A DNA stretch of 6,866 nt from Candidatus Aenigmatarchaeota archaeon (GTDB lineage Archaea > EX4484-52 > B79-G9): the NCBI GenBank assembly GCA_023142905.1, contig JAGLIP010000042.1:1-6866 (forward strand), in the 5' to 3' direction. Shown one piece after another: positions 1-5,656 of the stretch. Under the pieces are notes generated by a model, which was not told the origin of the DNA, did not search any database, and worked only from the letters and a program-made list of their open reading frames with translations. A program made the translations under genes and the position numbers. Positions within the stretch are counted from its first letter, which is position 1; every line of letters starts with the position of its first letter.

Positions 1-1236
1 TGCGGACGCTACAATGGTTATTATTGTTAATATTGGGGATATTTTAATAGATGCCGCATATATGAGCCATTTGCTTGCAAACCCGTTTGTTAAAGGCACA
101 CCCGCGTTTGCAAGTGCGCCTATAAGAAAACCATAAGATAATATCGGATTTACACTTCCCACACCCTGCAGGTGTTCCATGTTTGTTGTCTTGTGTTTTA
201 GGACCAAAACGCCGGCGCTTAAGAAAAGAAGCGCGTCAATGAAAATAATATTCATCAAATGGTATATGGCCGCAGTGTATGATTCGCTTACAAGAGCACC
301 CATACCGAAAGCAAGAACAACAAAACCCACCTGAGCTATTGCGGAGTATGCCAAAAGCCGCATAATATCTTTTTGCTTTAAAGCCATTAAAGAACCCAAT
401 ATGATTGATGCAACACCCAATATGATTAGTATGTGGTGTGTCAGAAATCCTGCGCCAAATACTGTGAAATAGAGGCGCATAATTGCGTATATGCCTGTCG
501 CACTTACAATAGATGCGAAAAATGCGCCAACAGGGGGGATTGTAACTTCTAAAATATCACTTTTTAAATAATGAAATGGCACAATAGCACTTTTGAATGC
601 AAGAGCGGCAAAAATAAGGCCGAAAGCTATTGCTGTTGATGTACTTAAGCCCACCCCAAGAGTCCCCGCCAAATCAGCCATGTTGAGTGTGCCTGCGATT
701 CCGTAGATTATTGCGATGCCTAAAAGCATGAATGATGCGGTAAAGGAACCTAATATGAGATATTTTATTGCGCCTTCAAGGGATTTTTTGTTTTTGTGAA
801 ATGCTGTAAGCGCATATGACGCGATTGAAAGAATCTCAAAAAACACAAACAGATTGAAAAGGTCTCCTGCATGAAGAACGCCCATGACCCCGGTAAAAAG
901 AAGCATAAGAAGTGTGTAGTATTCAACACTCCAGGAAGTTATGTATTTTTTGGAATAAAGCACCACAAGAAATCCAATAACAGATGCAAGGATTATGAAA
1001 AGAAGGCTGAATGCATCAACTGCAACTGAAATTCCGTAAGGCGCCATCCAACCAGACATATATTTTACAGATATTTTATTCAATAATACTGAAGGGATTT
1101 CAAAGAGAGATACAACAATTGCTAAAAAAGAGGCGATAAGCGCAATCCTGCGGCTGTTTTTTGCATTTAATGAACCTATGAGCGGGATTAAAAATCCGGC
1201 TGCAAGAAAAATCGGTATTGAAAGAAAGCTATACAT
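1..1236 (-). CDS. mnhD: MnhD/MrpD-like (MbhH-like) antiporter subunit, 3' end cut by window edge
   Basis: Proton-translocating membrane subunit of the NuoL/M/N family in an Mrp-type cation/proton antiporter module. The first 412 codons are present, reading on minus from the ATG at 1236; the family is usually about 480-500 residues, so the C-terminal end lies left of the window. The protein is almost wholly hydrophobic. Seen: FEILSIASYAL with E134 (the TM5 glutamate of MrpD/NuoM) and AFKSAIVPFH with K215 (the TM7 lysine), then a block ending TGIYAI around 247-252, and HLMN...LLFLSAG from H326. The usual PDAH after the TM7 motif is absent. The TM8 lysine position is A246, and the position of lysine in the usual HxxNHxxxK pattern is D334. 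The start lies 1 base after the mnhC stop, behind a GGGGA ribosome site at 1241-1245. The family is certain; assignment to MrpD rather than hydrogenase MbhH depends on genes outside the window. Confidence 0.93.
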   Translation of the reverse strand, partial: MYSFLSIPIFLAAGFLIPLIGSLNAKNSRRIALIASFLAIVVSLFEIPSVLLNKISVKYMSGWMAPYGISVAVDAFSLLFIILASVIGFLVVLYSKKYITSWSVEYYTLLMLLFTGVMGVLHAGDLFNLFVFFEILSIASYALTAFHKNKKSLEGAIKYLILGSFTASFMLLGIAIIYGIAGTLNMADLAGTLGVGLSTSTAIAFGLIFAALAFKSAIVPFHYLKSDILEVTIPPVGAFFASIVSATGIYAIMRLYFTVFGAGFLTHHILIILGVASIILGSLMALKQKDIMRLLAYSAIAQVGFVVLAFGMGALVSESYTAAIYHLMNIIFIDALLFLSAGVLVLKHKTTNMEHLQGVGSVNPILSYGFLIGALANAGVPLTNGFASKWLIYAASIKISPILTIITIVASA

Positions 1237-1237
1237 T

Positions 1238-1582
1238 TTATCCCCGTAGATTATCCAGTTTTTTTGCAGATATTGTTTTGTATTTTTTATGCACCTGTAT
1301 GATTATTGCTACCGCAAGAGCAGTTATTGAAAGGTCTATGACGATAGAAGTCAGCACAAATGCCTGCGGCAGCGGATCTACAAAAAGGCTTAAGCCTGTT
1401 GTTTTTATATCTGTTATTATCGGCGCCACACCCGACACCCTATAGCCTATAGAGATTAAAAGAAGGTGTATCCCGTTTGAGAAAATACTGAAACCTATTA
1501 TTTTTTTAAGCAAATTCTCTTTTGCAAGGACTGTATATATTCCAATACAAATCAACAAGGCCGCTATATAATTAATAAACAT
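1238..1582 (-). CDS. mnhC: MnhC/MrpC-like antiporter subunit (NuoK-like)
   Basis: Small NuoK-related subunit of the Mrp/Mnh antiporter (MbhG in hydrogenase naming), acting in the membrane between the D subunit and the small subunits. It has 114 residues, close to the family's usual 110-120. Three hydrophobic segments are visible, about 4-20, 28-47 and 72-97. The family motif DPLPQAFVLTSIVI (69-82) precedes the third segment, and GFSIFSNGIHLLL (30-42) corresponds to the conserved second helix. The tail (99-114) is lysine-rich and probably cytoplasmic. The start lies 3 bases after the mnhB stop, and its own stop is 1 base before the mnhD start, so it is almost certainly translated from the shared operon message. 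Confidence 0.95.
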   Translation of the reverse strand: MFINYIAALLICIGIYTVLAKENLLKKIIGFSIFSNGIHLLLISIGYRVSGVAPIITDIKTTGLSLFVDPLPQAFVLTSIVIDLSITALAVAIIIQVHKKYKTISAKKLDNLRG

Positions 1583-1585
1583 TTT

Positions 1586-2008
1586 TTACCACTTTGATTT
1601 TTTTGATTTCCATTCTTCTTTTACTAACGAATATACTATTATCACAAGCCCGGATGCAACAACAATCGCACCAAAAAGATTCAAAAATATTGTAACTCCG
1701 CCGCTCCAGAGAGTTAAAGGCGTTTGCAGGTGCAGGATGTCCGGGCGCACAATAACTTCAAGAAGGACAATTCCCAGAAGCGCTATGCTTGCGACACTTT
1801 TTAGATCCCCTATTTTTATTTCACTGAAGTGTTTTTCAACTTCTTTTTCTGTAAATGCAATCACCAAGAGAAGAAATGCAGAGGCCAGAATAACTCCTCC
1901 CGGGAAACCCCCGCCAGGGGATATATGGCCGTGAAGAGAGACATAAAATCCGAAAACCATGATTAATGGGACTAAAAGCCTTGTTGTGGTCTTTATTATT
2001 GCATCCAT
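1586..2008 (-). CDS. mnhB: MnhB/MrpB-like antiporter subunit
   Basis: MrpB-family subunit (MbhF equivalent) with 140 residues. Four hydrophobic stretches are visible, roughly 10-26, 35-53, 69-88 and 104-127. The hallmark is the first-to-second helix region FGFYVSLHGHISPGGGFPGG (19-38), with the HGH and PGGGFPGG signature of the family. In Mrp complexes this subunit belongs to the group of small subunits proposed to form the cation-handling half; that role is family knowledge, not read from this sequence. Its ATG overlaps the previous gene's TAA by one base (TAATG), indicating coupled translation. The lysine-rich C-terminus (129-139) is typical of a cytoplasmic end. No anomalies seen. Confidence 0.96.
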   Translation of the reverse strand: MDAIIKTTTRLLVPLIMVFGFYVSLHGHISPGGGFPGGVILASAFLLLVIAFTEKEVEKHFSEIKIGDLKSVASIALLGIVLLEVIVRPDILHLQTPLTLWSGGVTIFLNLFGAIVVASGLVIIVYSLVKEEWKSKKSKW

Positions 2009-2286
2009 TATCCACGCACTTCCTTTTTTTCTGCAATGCTTTTTTTGTGCGCAATGAGAAAAATAGCGATAATTGCTGTAAAAAGCACGGTTTCTTCGCC
2101 TAATGTATCATAGCTTCGAAAATCCCATACAATAGCATTTACTATGTTTGCAGAGCCTGTTTTTTCAATGGAGTTTTTTGTATAGTATTCCTGAACTTCT
2201 GTTTTTTTTTCGGAAAAACTCCCAACAGCGGTTACAATAATCAGAAAGAATCCAATTGCGACAAAAATACTTATTGTTTTTTTCAT
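2008..2286 (-). CDS. MbhE-like subunit (equivalent of part of the MrpA C-terminus)
   Basis: Small membrane protein of 92 residues with two hydrophobic segments (about 5-22 and 66-79), joined by a polar loop. The motif NIVNAIVWDFRSYDTLGEET (47-66) identifies the MbhE / MrpA C-terminal region; family members share the pattern of an acidic residue and arginine followed by DTLGE, and E64 and E65 sit at the start of the second helix. In bacterial Mrp this segment is fused to the end of the large MrpA; here it is a separate gene, as in archaeal Mrp and Mbh clusters. Its ATG overlaps the upstream TGA (ATGA), with a GGGAT ribosome-site-like stretch just before. The loop is probably on the outer face, by comparison with the family. 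Confidence 0.9.
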   Translation of the reverse strand: MKKTISIFVAIGFFLIIVTAVGSFSEKKTEVQEYYTKNSIEKTGSANIVNAIVWDFRSYDTLGEETVLFTAIIAIFLIAHKKSIAEKKEVRG

Positions 2287-2522
2287 TCAATCCCTTCTTT
2301 TCTTCCAGTCCTGTTTACTGCGACAACATATATGAATGTGCCAAAAACCGCAGTTACGACAATCTGTGTTATTGCTATGTCCGGTGCGGCCATAAGATAA
2401 AAAATGACCGCTACAACAAGATCAAGCCCACCTAAAATAAGCACTGCGTAAAGCATATCTTTTGCCTCAACTGCTGCAATAGCAAGTATGGTGGCGACCA
2501 AAAGCAATAATTCAAAAATCAT
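2283..2522 (-). CDS. DUF4040 / MbhD-like subunit (equivalent of part of the MrpA C-terminus)
   Basis: A 79-residue membrane protein with three hydrophobic segments (about 2-17, 24-44 and 52-68). The motif APDIAITQIVVTAVFGT (46-62) is the DUF4040 signature found in MbhD and in the MrpA C-terminal region, related to NuoJ of complex I. V20, E19 and D22 lie in the first loop, and D34 lies within the second helix. The gene starts at an ATGA overlap with mnhG and has the best ribosome site of the operon, AGGAGA at 2528-2533, five bases before the ATG. With the next gene it replaces the missing C-terminal portion of MrpA. The short charged tail (71-79) is cytoplasmic by analogy. Confidence 0.9.
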   Translation of the reverse strand: MIFELLLLVATILAIAAVEAKDMLYAVLILGGLDLVVAVIFYLMAAPDIAITQIVVTAVFGTFIYVVAVNRTGRKEGIE

Positions 2523-2818
2523 TTTAATCTCCTAAGGTCATTTTTTGAAAGATTTTTCGGGGCGATGCCGTGCCTGTATGCGGCTCTTCCAATTGCGTGG
2601 CCTGTTGTGGCGTTTGTTACAAGCATGATGATTGCTATTATGGTTATCCTTAACCGAAATTCCGGAGCCGTGTATGCGAGGGCAAAAAGAGGAATAACAA
2701 GCCCTGAAATGGTTATAAGTGTTGCAGCATGTATCCTTGTATATACATCCGGAAATCTCAAAAGCCCCAAAGCCCCGATAAATGCGATTGCAGCAGAGGC
2801 ATAGAAAAGTATCATCAT
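2519..2818 (-). CDS. mnhG: MnhG/MrpG-like antiporter subunit
   Basis: MrpG-family subunit (MbhC equivalent), 99 residues from the chosen start. The signature LRFPDVYTRIHAAT (20-33) follows the first helix, and TGHAIGRAAYRHG (72-84) matches the conserved end of the third helix. Three hydrophobic segments: about 3-20, 34-50 and 57-71. The ATG at 2818 overlaps the mnhF TGA (ATGA) and lies seven bases after GGTGA at 2826-2830. A second ATG directly follows at 2815. A GTG at 2833 is in frame, but using it would place the GGTGA inside the gene, so I did not choose it. The tail of about 15 residues is basic and presumably cytoplasmic. Confidence 0.94.
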   Translation of the reverse strand: MMILFYASAAIAFIGALGLLRFPDVYTRIHAATLITISGLVIPLFALAYTAPEFRLRITIIAIIMLVTNATTGHAIGRAAYRHGIAPKNLSKNDLRRLK

Positions 2819-3051
2819 TTTTCTTTCACCCACTTAGATACTGCAAGCACGCCTATAAATGAGAGCATTACAACAGCAATTGCTATGTCTAAATACATAG
2901 GGCTTTTGGAATAGACGGTGTATGCGATAAGACCAACCACAAAAATGTTCGATAATATGTCGAGTGCTAAAAGCCTGTCTGCAAAACTCGGCCCTAAAAC
3001 CAAACGCGCAAAAATCAATAATACTGCAAAGGAATAGAATAAAATAATCAT
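2815..3051 (-). CDS. mnhF: MnhF/MrpF-like antiporter subunit
   Basis: MrpF-family subunit (MbhB equivalent) with 78 residues, a normal to slightly short length. The signature RLVLGPSFADRLLALD (16-31) is present, including the aspartates D25 and D31 that are conserved in the family. Three hydrophobic segments: about 2-19, 32-48 and 53-72. The ATG overlaps the mnhE stop by one base (TAATG) and is preceded eight bases upstream by AGAGGT (3060-3065), a good ribosome site. The gene ends inside the ATGA overlap with mnhG. In Mrp complexes F is an essential small helical subunit packed with E and G; that is family knowledge. Confidence 0.95.
   Translation of the reverse strand: MIILFYSFAVLLIFARLVLGPSFADRLLALDILSNIFVVGLIAYTVYSKSPMYLDIAIAVVMLSFIGVLAVSKWVKEK
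2826..2830 (-). promoter_or_regulatory. Ribosome binding site of mnhG (GGTGA)
   Basis: Read on minus, GGTGA is complementary to the archaeal 16S rRNA 3' end (family knowledge) and lies seven bases before the ATG at 2818. It lies inside the end of mnhF. It decides the start: the GTG at 2833 is upstream of this site and therefore unlikely. Confidence 0.6.
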
Positions 3052-3509
3052 TATTTTATACCTCTAATTGTTTTTTCAAAAACCGCTCCCGGTGATGAGT
3101 CTTTTTTATGATTAAGACAGTGAATAAAAAGTGCATCTTTAATTTCGAGGGTGAATGTGCCCGGGGTAAGTGTTATTGAATCTGCAAGAAGCGCTTTTTT
3201 TGTATCACCCGTAATTGTGGTGGAAAGTTTTACAATTGCAGGATTTATATTTCCCGTAAGTATTATGCTAACTGTTTTTATGTTCGCTATGATTTCTTCT
3301 TTTATGAATACAATAATATATCTTACACAACCGAGCCAAAAAAGCGGGCTTAATAATGTTTTAGGGCTTTCACGGAATAAAAATTCTTTTGTTGTGATTG
3401 TAACTGTGGATGCAATAATAATACCTATTATTATTTCCTGTATTGCAGTCCCTGCAAGAACTATCCAAAATGCGAAAGTCAAAAGGAAGCTGAATAATAT
3501 TTTTGGCAT
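3051..3509 (-). CDS. mnhE: MnhE/MrpE-like antiporter subunit
   Basis: First gene of the operon; MrpE family (MbhA equivalent), 152 residues from the ATG at 3509. Hydrophobic segments lie at the N-terminus (about 4-22 and 24-40) and around 54-70. A soluble C-terminal domain carries the family motif LADSITLTPGTFTLEI (108-123) followed by IHCLN (129-133). A TTG nine bases upstream (3518) is also in frame and would add three residues. No ribosome site precedes either codon, and a TATA-like box at 3540-3548 lies about 26 bp before 3518, so the message probably has a very short leader or none. I prefer the ATG; the TTG cannot be excluded. Confidence 0.93.
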   Translation of the reverse strand: MPKILFSFLLTFAFWIVLAGTAIQEIIIGIIIASTVTITTKEFLFRESPKTLLSPLFWLGCVRYIIVFIKEEIIANIKTVSIILTGNINPAIVKLSTTITGDTKKALLADSITLTPGTFTLEIKDALFIHCLNHKKDSSPGAVFEKTIRGIK

Positions 3510-3742
3510 GTGAATCAATGGATAATATGGGTTGCGTTGTAAATAAAGATTTTTGCGTTTTTTTTGTTCAATATTGCTTTTGGGTTTCTTTAGATGCTAG
3601 CTTAAAAATAAATTTTATAACCCTAAGGCATATAATGGGTATAGAAATAGAATTTATGAGCAGCACATTGCTAAGTAGGATTCTGAATGGCTTAGTATAT
3701 TGTTTATTTTTATTTGGTGTATATATTTTTTGTGATATTTGA
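3510..3742. other. AT-rich intergenic spacer between the AMMECR1-family gene and mnhE
   Basis: About 230 bases with no convincing gene on either strand. Besides the mnhE promoter it holds T-rich runs on plus (for example eight T at 3559-3566) and a weak ACCC/GGGT inverted repeat (3620-3640). Open frames crossing it have no recognisable protein character. I see no tRNA-like or C/D-box-like RNA here. Confidence 0.5.
3540..3548 (-). promoter_or_regulatory. TATA-like box of the antiporter operon
   Basis: On minus this reads CTTTATTTA, preceded by an A-rich stretch that could serve as a BRE. Its centre is about 26 bp upstream of 3518, the expected archaeal distance to a transcription start, so the message would begin at or within ten bases of the mnhE start codon. 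A second AT-rich stretch (ATATTAT, 3522-3528) is too close to the ATG to fit. Confidence 0.45.
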
Positions 3743-4309
3743 TTAATTTTTTGTGTTTTCACCAAAAGCCTGCACGGAAAATCGGTAAATCTTTGCGCGG
3801 GGTGATTTCCATGCGTTTGAATCATTAAGACCCGCTTTAAAGCATAATTCTTTTAGGAATTCTTCTTTTGTATTTATCTGTTTCCAGACCTGCGGCAAAA
3901 AAAGCCCAACATATTCGCCGTATTCAAGAACAAGGCCGTCTGTTTTTGGAGTTATTTTACCTGAAAGCTCTTTGGGTGTTTTGTGTTCTATTAGTTTTTT
4001 ATCTGAAAGCACTGAAACTTCAAAAGATATTTCTTTAAGCTCTTCTTTTTTTACCGGCGGAAATCTTGGATCTTCAAAGCTTGCAAGAATTGCTACTTTT
4101 TTGATGCCTTCTTTAAGTGTGTATATGGGTTCTGTAAAGCCGATGCAGCCTCTAAGCTCTTTGTTTTTATGGATTGTTACGAAAATACCTTTTTTCTCTT
4201 CAAGCCACAATCCTTTTGGGATTTCAATAGTTTTAGGAACGCCCACGGCGTTTTCAACACACACTCTTGCATAACTTATGAGTACTTTCCTTTGTGATAA
4301 CGATAACAT
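3743..4309 (-). CDS. AMMECR1-family protein
   Basis: Soluble AMMECR1-domain protein, 188 residues from the chosen ATG, the normal size for archaeal single-domain members. Key features: ELRGCIG (51-57), the near-invariant core motif with C55; DPRFPP (80-85); and FLPQVW (137-142) followed by the helix FLKELCFKAGL. The biochemical activity of the family is not settled; archaeal members are widespread and in some genomes sit with Memo and a radical SAM protein. Start choice: an ATG at 4345 would add 12 residues, but it overlaps the TATA-like box at 4336-4343 and the extra residues do not look like family sequence. The ATG at 4309 lies 30 bp from that box, so the message is nearly leaderless. The gene is followed by a 230-base gap before mnhE, so co-transcription is uncertain. 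Confidence 0.92.
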   Translation of the reverse strand: MLSLSQRKVLISYARVCVENAVGVPKTIEIPKGLWLEEKKGIFVTIHKNKELRGCIGFTEPIYTLKEGIKKVAILASFEDPRFPPVKKEELKEISFEVSVLSDKKLIEHKTPKELSGKITPKTDGLVLEYGEYVGLFLPQVWKQINTKEEFLKELCFKAGLNDSNAWKSPRAKIYRFSVQAFGENTKN

Positions 4310-4312
4310 ACA

Positions 4313-4320
4313 TTTAAATA
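4313..4320 (+). promoter_or_regulatory. TATA-like box of the tRNA-Val gene
   Basis: TTTAAATA on plus. Its centre is about 40 bp before the tRNA 5' end, predicting transcription from about 4342 and a 5' leader of roughly 15 nt for RNase P to remove. The other AT-rich stretch (4336-4342) is too close to the tRNA to drive it. The box sits immediately behind the AMMECR1-family start codon, so the two divergent promoters interlock. Confidence 0.4.
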
Positions 4321-4335
4321 TTTGGCAGCAAGAAG

Positions 4336-4343
4336 ATATATAC
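4336..4343 (-). promoter_or_regulatory. TATA-like box of the AMMECR1-family gene
   Basis: On minus GTATATAT, preceded by ACAAAAT (a possible BRE), centred about 30 bp upstream of the ATG at 4309. The predicted transcription start is about 4313, giving a leader of only a few bases. The box overlaps an alternative ATG at 4345, which argues against that start. Confidence 0.5.
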
Positions 4344-4377
4344 ATTTTGTTTAAGCGGGCCGGTAGTCTAGTTGGTT

Positions 4378-4428
4378 ACGCGTAAAATCTAACGATTTAA
4401 CAGCGTTTTTAACGCTTGCGCGCCAAAA
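4378..4428 (+). other. tRNA-Val intron 1, in the D loop (non-canonical position)
   Basis: A 51-nt intron between positions 20a and 21; shifting it by one base gives the same mature tRNA because an A flanks both junctions. The splice structure is visible: central helix TTGG (4372-4375) with CCAA (4423-4426), a three-base bulge TTA (4376-4378) on the 5' side, a three-base bulge AAA (4427-4429) on the 3' side, and an intron helix CGCG (4379-4382) with CGCG (4419-4422). The outer helix is weak (a G4371-U4430 pair, then the D stem after a small internal loop). Inside the intron are two hairpins: AAATC/GATTT (4385-4398) and AGCGTT/AACGCT (4402-4416). Confidence 0.85.
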
Positions 4429-4445
4429 ATGACGTTGCCCTTACA

Positions 4446-4490
4446 TCACGCAAAAAAGGATTTGCTTAATTTTTCCACTGCGTGAAAGAA
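4446..4490 (+). other. tRNA-Val intron 2, at canonical position 37/38
   Basis: A 45-nt intron after A37 (4445), with a one-base ambiguity at the junction. The intron ends pair perfectly over seven bases, TCACGCA (4446-4452) with TGCGTGA (4479-4485). The central helix pairs CTT (4440-4442) with AAG (4486-4488); a canonical fourth pair would be an A-A mismatch, so the motif is slightly relaxed. The 3' bulge is AAA (4489-4491), then the anticodon stem begins at G4492. The loop between the paired ends is 26 nt and shows no strong internal structure. Confidence 0.88.
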
Positions 4491-4529
4491 AGGCGAAGAT
4501 CGGCGGTTCGAATCCGCCTCGGCCCACCA

Positions 4530-4545
4530 TTTTTATTTATTTTAT
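4530..4545 (+). terminator. T-rich terminator after tRNA-Val
   Basis: Runs of T (4530-4534, 4536-4538 and 4540-4543) broken by single A residues directly follow the CCA, without a hairpin, as expected for archaeal termination. The DUF373 gene reads toward this point from the other strand and stops at 4565. Confidence 0.5.
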
Positions 4546-4564
4546 GTGAAATACATACAAGAAG

Positions 4565-5626
4565 TCACTTTTTCTTTAATGCTTGTCTTTTTTCAACAAA
4601 TGAGCTTATGGCAACCATTGCGCCGCCAATAAGTACTGTAGATATCAAAGAAGAATAACCAATTTGGGGAGCCAACACAAAAGCACTTATTTCATGCATA
4701 ATCCCCGCTCCTGCAAACATAAGGACAAAATAAGTTATGTGTTGCGCGAAGGCAATCTTTTTTTCAGAGAGCATTTTTCCAATACCTGCAAGAACAGCAC
4801 TTACAAAAAATAGGAAAATAGATGACTCTATAAAATAAGCGCTACTCAAAAGAATTTCTGTTGTGTTTGTGGTTTTTATTGTTTCGTACCCTGAAAATAC
4901 CCCAATTATAAGAAAAGCAAAGGAAATGATATACAGAAAAAAACTTGCTTTTCGAACCTTTAGGGATAGGTGAATTTCATGTACGAACCGAGATACATAG
5001 GGTTCTAGCTGAAAGCCTTTTACAAAAAGATACGCGCCAATAACACCTAATATGAGGCGCCCACCGGCATTGCCGAAAATAGTGTATATAAGTATTGCAA
5101 TTGCGGGAAGGCCGATAAACATATTGGCTGCTTTTTTGTCGGAGAGCACAGAGGTTAAAAATTCATACATGAGGTAGTATGCCCCTTCAAGCTGGTTGTT
5201 TTGTTTTACAATTATTTTTTGGGTATATACATCTTTTATTCTTGAGCGGATTAGCGGCAGGACATACTCGTCTTCTGCACCGTCTGTTATTACTATTGCT
5301 TCTGCAACTTTTCTTTTTTTAAGTATTTTGTCTAGTTGCAAAAGTATGATCCTGTCAGAAGCTATTCCGACATTTGCATCTCCTGTGAGTGTAATTATTT
5401 CTGCAGAACTTTTCTTTTTTATTTCATCAAAAACCTGTGTTGTTTTAAAAATTGCATTTACATCGGAATCTGCTGGATCTGACAGTGCTAGTTTTTCTGC
5501 TGCTTTGAGATTTTCAGTTCGTCCGATAACGGGACCTTTTATTCCTGCTTTTCTTTCAAGATCATTATCCCTATCAATACATAGTACAAGAACGGTTTTG
5601 CCTTTTTGGCCAATATCTGGAAACAT
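4565..5626 (-). CDS. DUF373 family membrane protein
   Basis: A 353-residue member of DUF373 (COG2237), a family of unknown function found mainly in archaea. The N-terminal soluble domain (about 1-160) carries the family motifs LCIDRD (15-20), GPVIGR (31-36), DPADSDVNAIF (50-60), TGDANVG (81-87) and VITDGAEDEYVLP (112-124). The repeated acidic clusters suggest a metal- or nucleotide-binding site, which is inference. The C-terminal half has about six membrane segments: roughly 168-185, 189-206, 228-246, 258-282, 294-318 and 325-343. Length and layout are normal for the family, with no truncation. The ATG at 5626 lies about 26 bp after a TATA-like box and has no ribosome site, so translation is probably leaderless. 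The gene stands alone, converging on the tRNA gene. Confidence 0.92.
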   Translation of the reverse strand: MFPDIGQKGKTVLVLCIDRDNDLERKAGIKGPVIGRTENLKAAEKLALSDPADSDVNAIFKTTQVFDEIKKKSSAEIITLTGDANVGIASDRIILLQLDKILKKRKVAEAIVITDGAEDEYVLPLIRSRIKDVYTQKIIVKQNNQLEGAYYLMYEFLTSVLSDKKAANMFIGLPAIAILIYTIFGNAGGRLILGVIGAYLFVKGFQLEPYVSRFVHEIHLSLKVRKASFFLYIISFAFLIIGVFSGYETIKTTNTTEILLSSAYFIESSIFLFFVSAVLAGIGKMLSEKKIAFAQHITYFVLMFAGAGIMHEISAFVLAPQIGYSSLISTVLIGGAMVAISSFVEKRQALKKK

Positions 5627-5646
5627 AGATGTTTTTGGGCATGAAT

Positions 5647-5656
5647 AAATATATAA
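5647..5656 (-). promoter_or_regulatory. TATA box of the DUF373 gene
   Basis: On minus TTATATATTT, centred about 26 bp upstream of the ATG at 5626. This puts the transcription start at or next to the start codon, which supports both the start chosen and leaderless translation. Confidence 0.6.

Larger units (their letters stand above)
4357..4529 (+). tRNA. tRNA-Val(UAC) with two introns
   Basis: Exons 4357-4377, 4429-4445 and 4491-4529 join to a 77-nt tRNA including an encoded CCA (4527-4529). Acceptor stem: GGGCCGG (4357-4363) with TCGGCCC (4519-4525), seven pairs ending in a G-U; discriminator A4526. D stem: GTC (4366-4368) with GAC (4431-4433); D loop carries G18G19 (4374-4375). Anticodon stem: TTGCC (4435-4439) with GGCGA (4492-4496), one G-U. 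Spliced anticodon loop: CTTACAA, anticodon UAC at 4442-4444, reading GUA valine codons. Variable loop: AGATC. T arm: GGCGG (4502-4506), loop TTCGAAT, CCGCC (4514-4518). The D stem cannot form unless the first intron is removed, and the anticodon stem cannot form unless the second is. All invariant positions checked (U8, A14, G18, G19, U33, TTC, A58) are present, so it looks functional. Confidence 0.93.

Noticed and set aside
2819..2833. GTG start of mnhG at 2833
   Set aside because: The ribosome site GGTGA lies downstream of it, and the ATG at 2818 makes the usual ATGA overlap with mnhF.
3151..3742. Plus-strand open frames over mnhE and the following spacer (3151-3513, 3503-3742)
   Set aside because: The first is antisense to mnhE, the second lies in AT-rich spacer with no ribosome site, promoter or recognisable protein character.
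3568..3825. Minus-strand 85-codon open frame overlapping the end of the AMMECR1-family gene
   Set aside because: It overlaps the well-supported gene in another frame and shows no recognisable features.
4310..4345. Upstream ATG of the AMMECR1-family gene at 4345
   Set aside because: The codon overlaps the TATA-like box and the added 12 residues do not resemble the family; the ATG at 4309 fits the promoter spacing.
4379..4490. Reading the tRNA gene with a single intron or as a pseudogene
   Set aside because: With only one intron removed either the D stem or the anticodon stem is lost; removing both restores every stem and a normal length.
5196..5648. 150-codon plus-strand open frame antisense to the DUF373 gene
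   Set aside because: It is a shadow of the real coding strand: serine-rich, without family features, and the opposite strand carries all DUF373 motifs.
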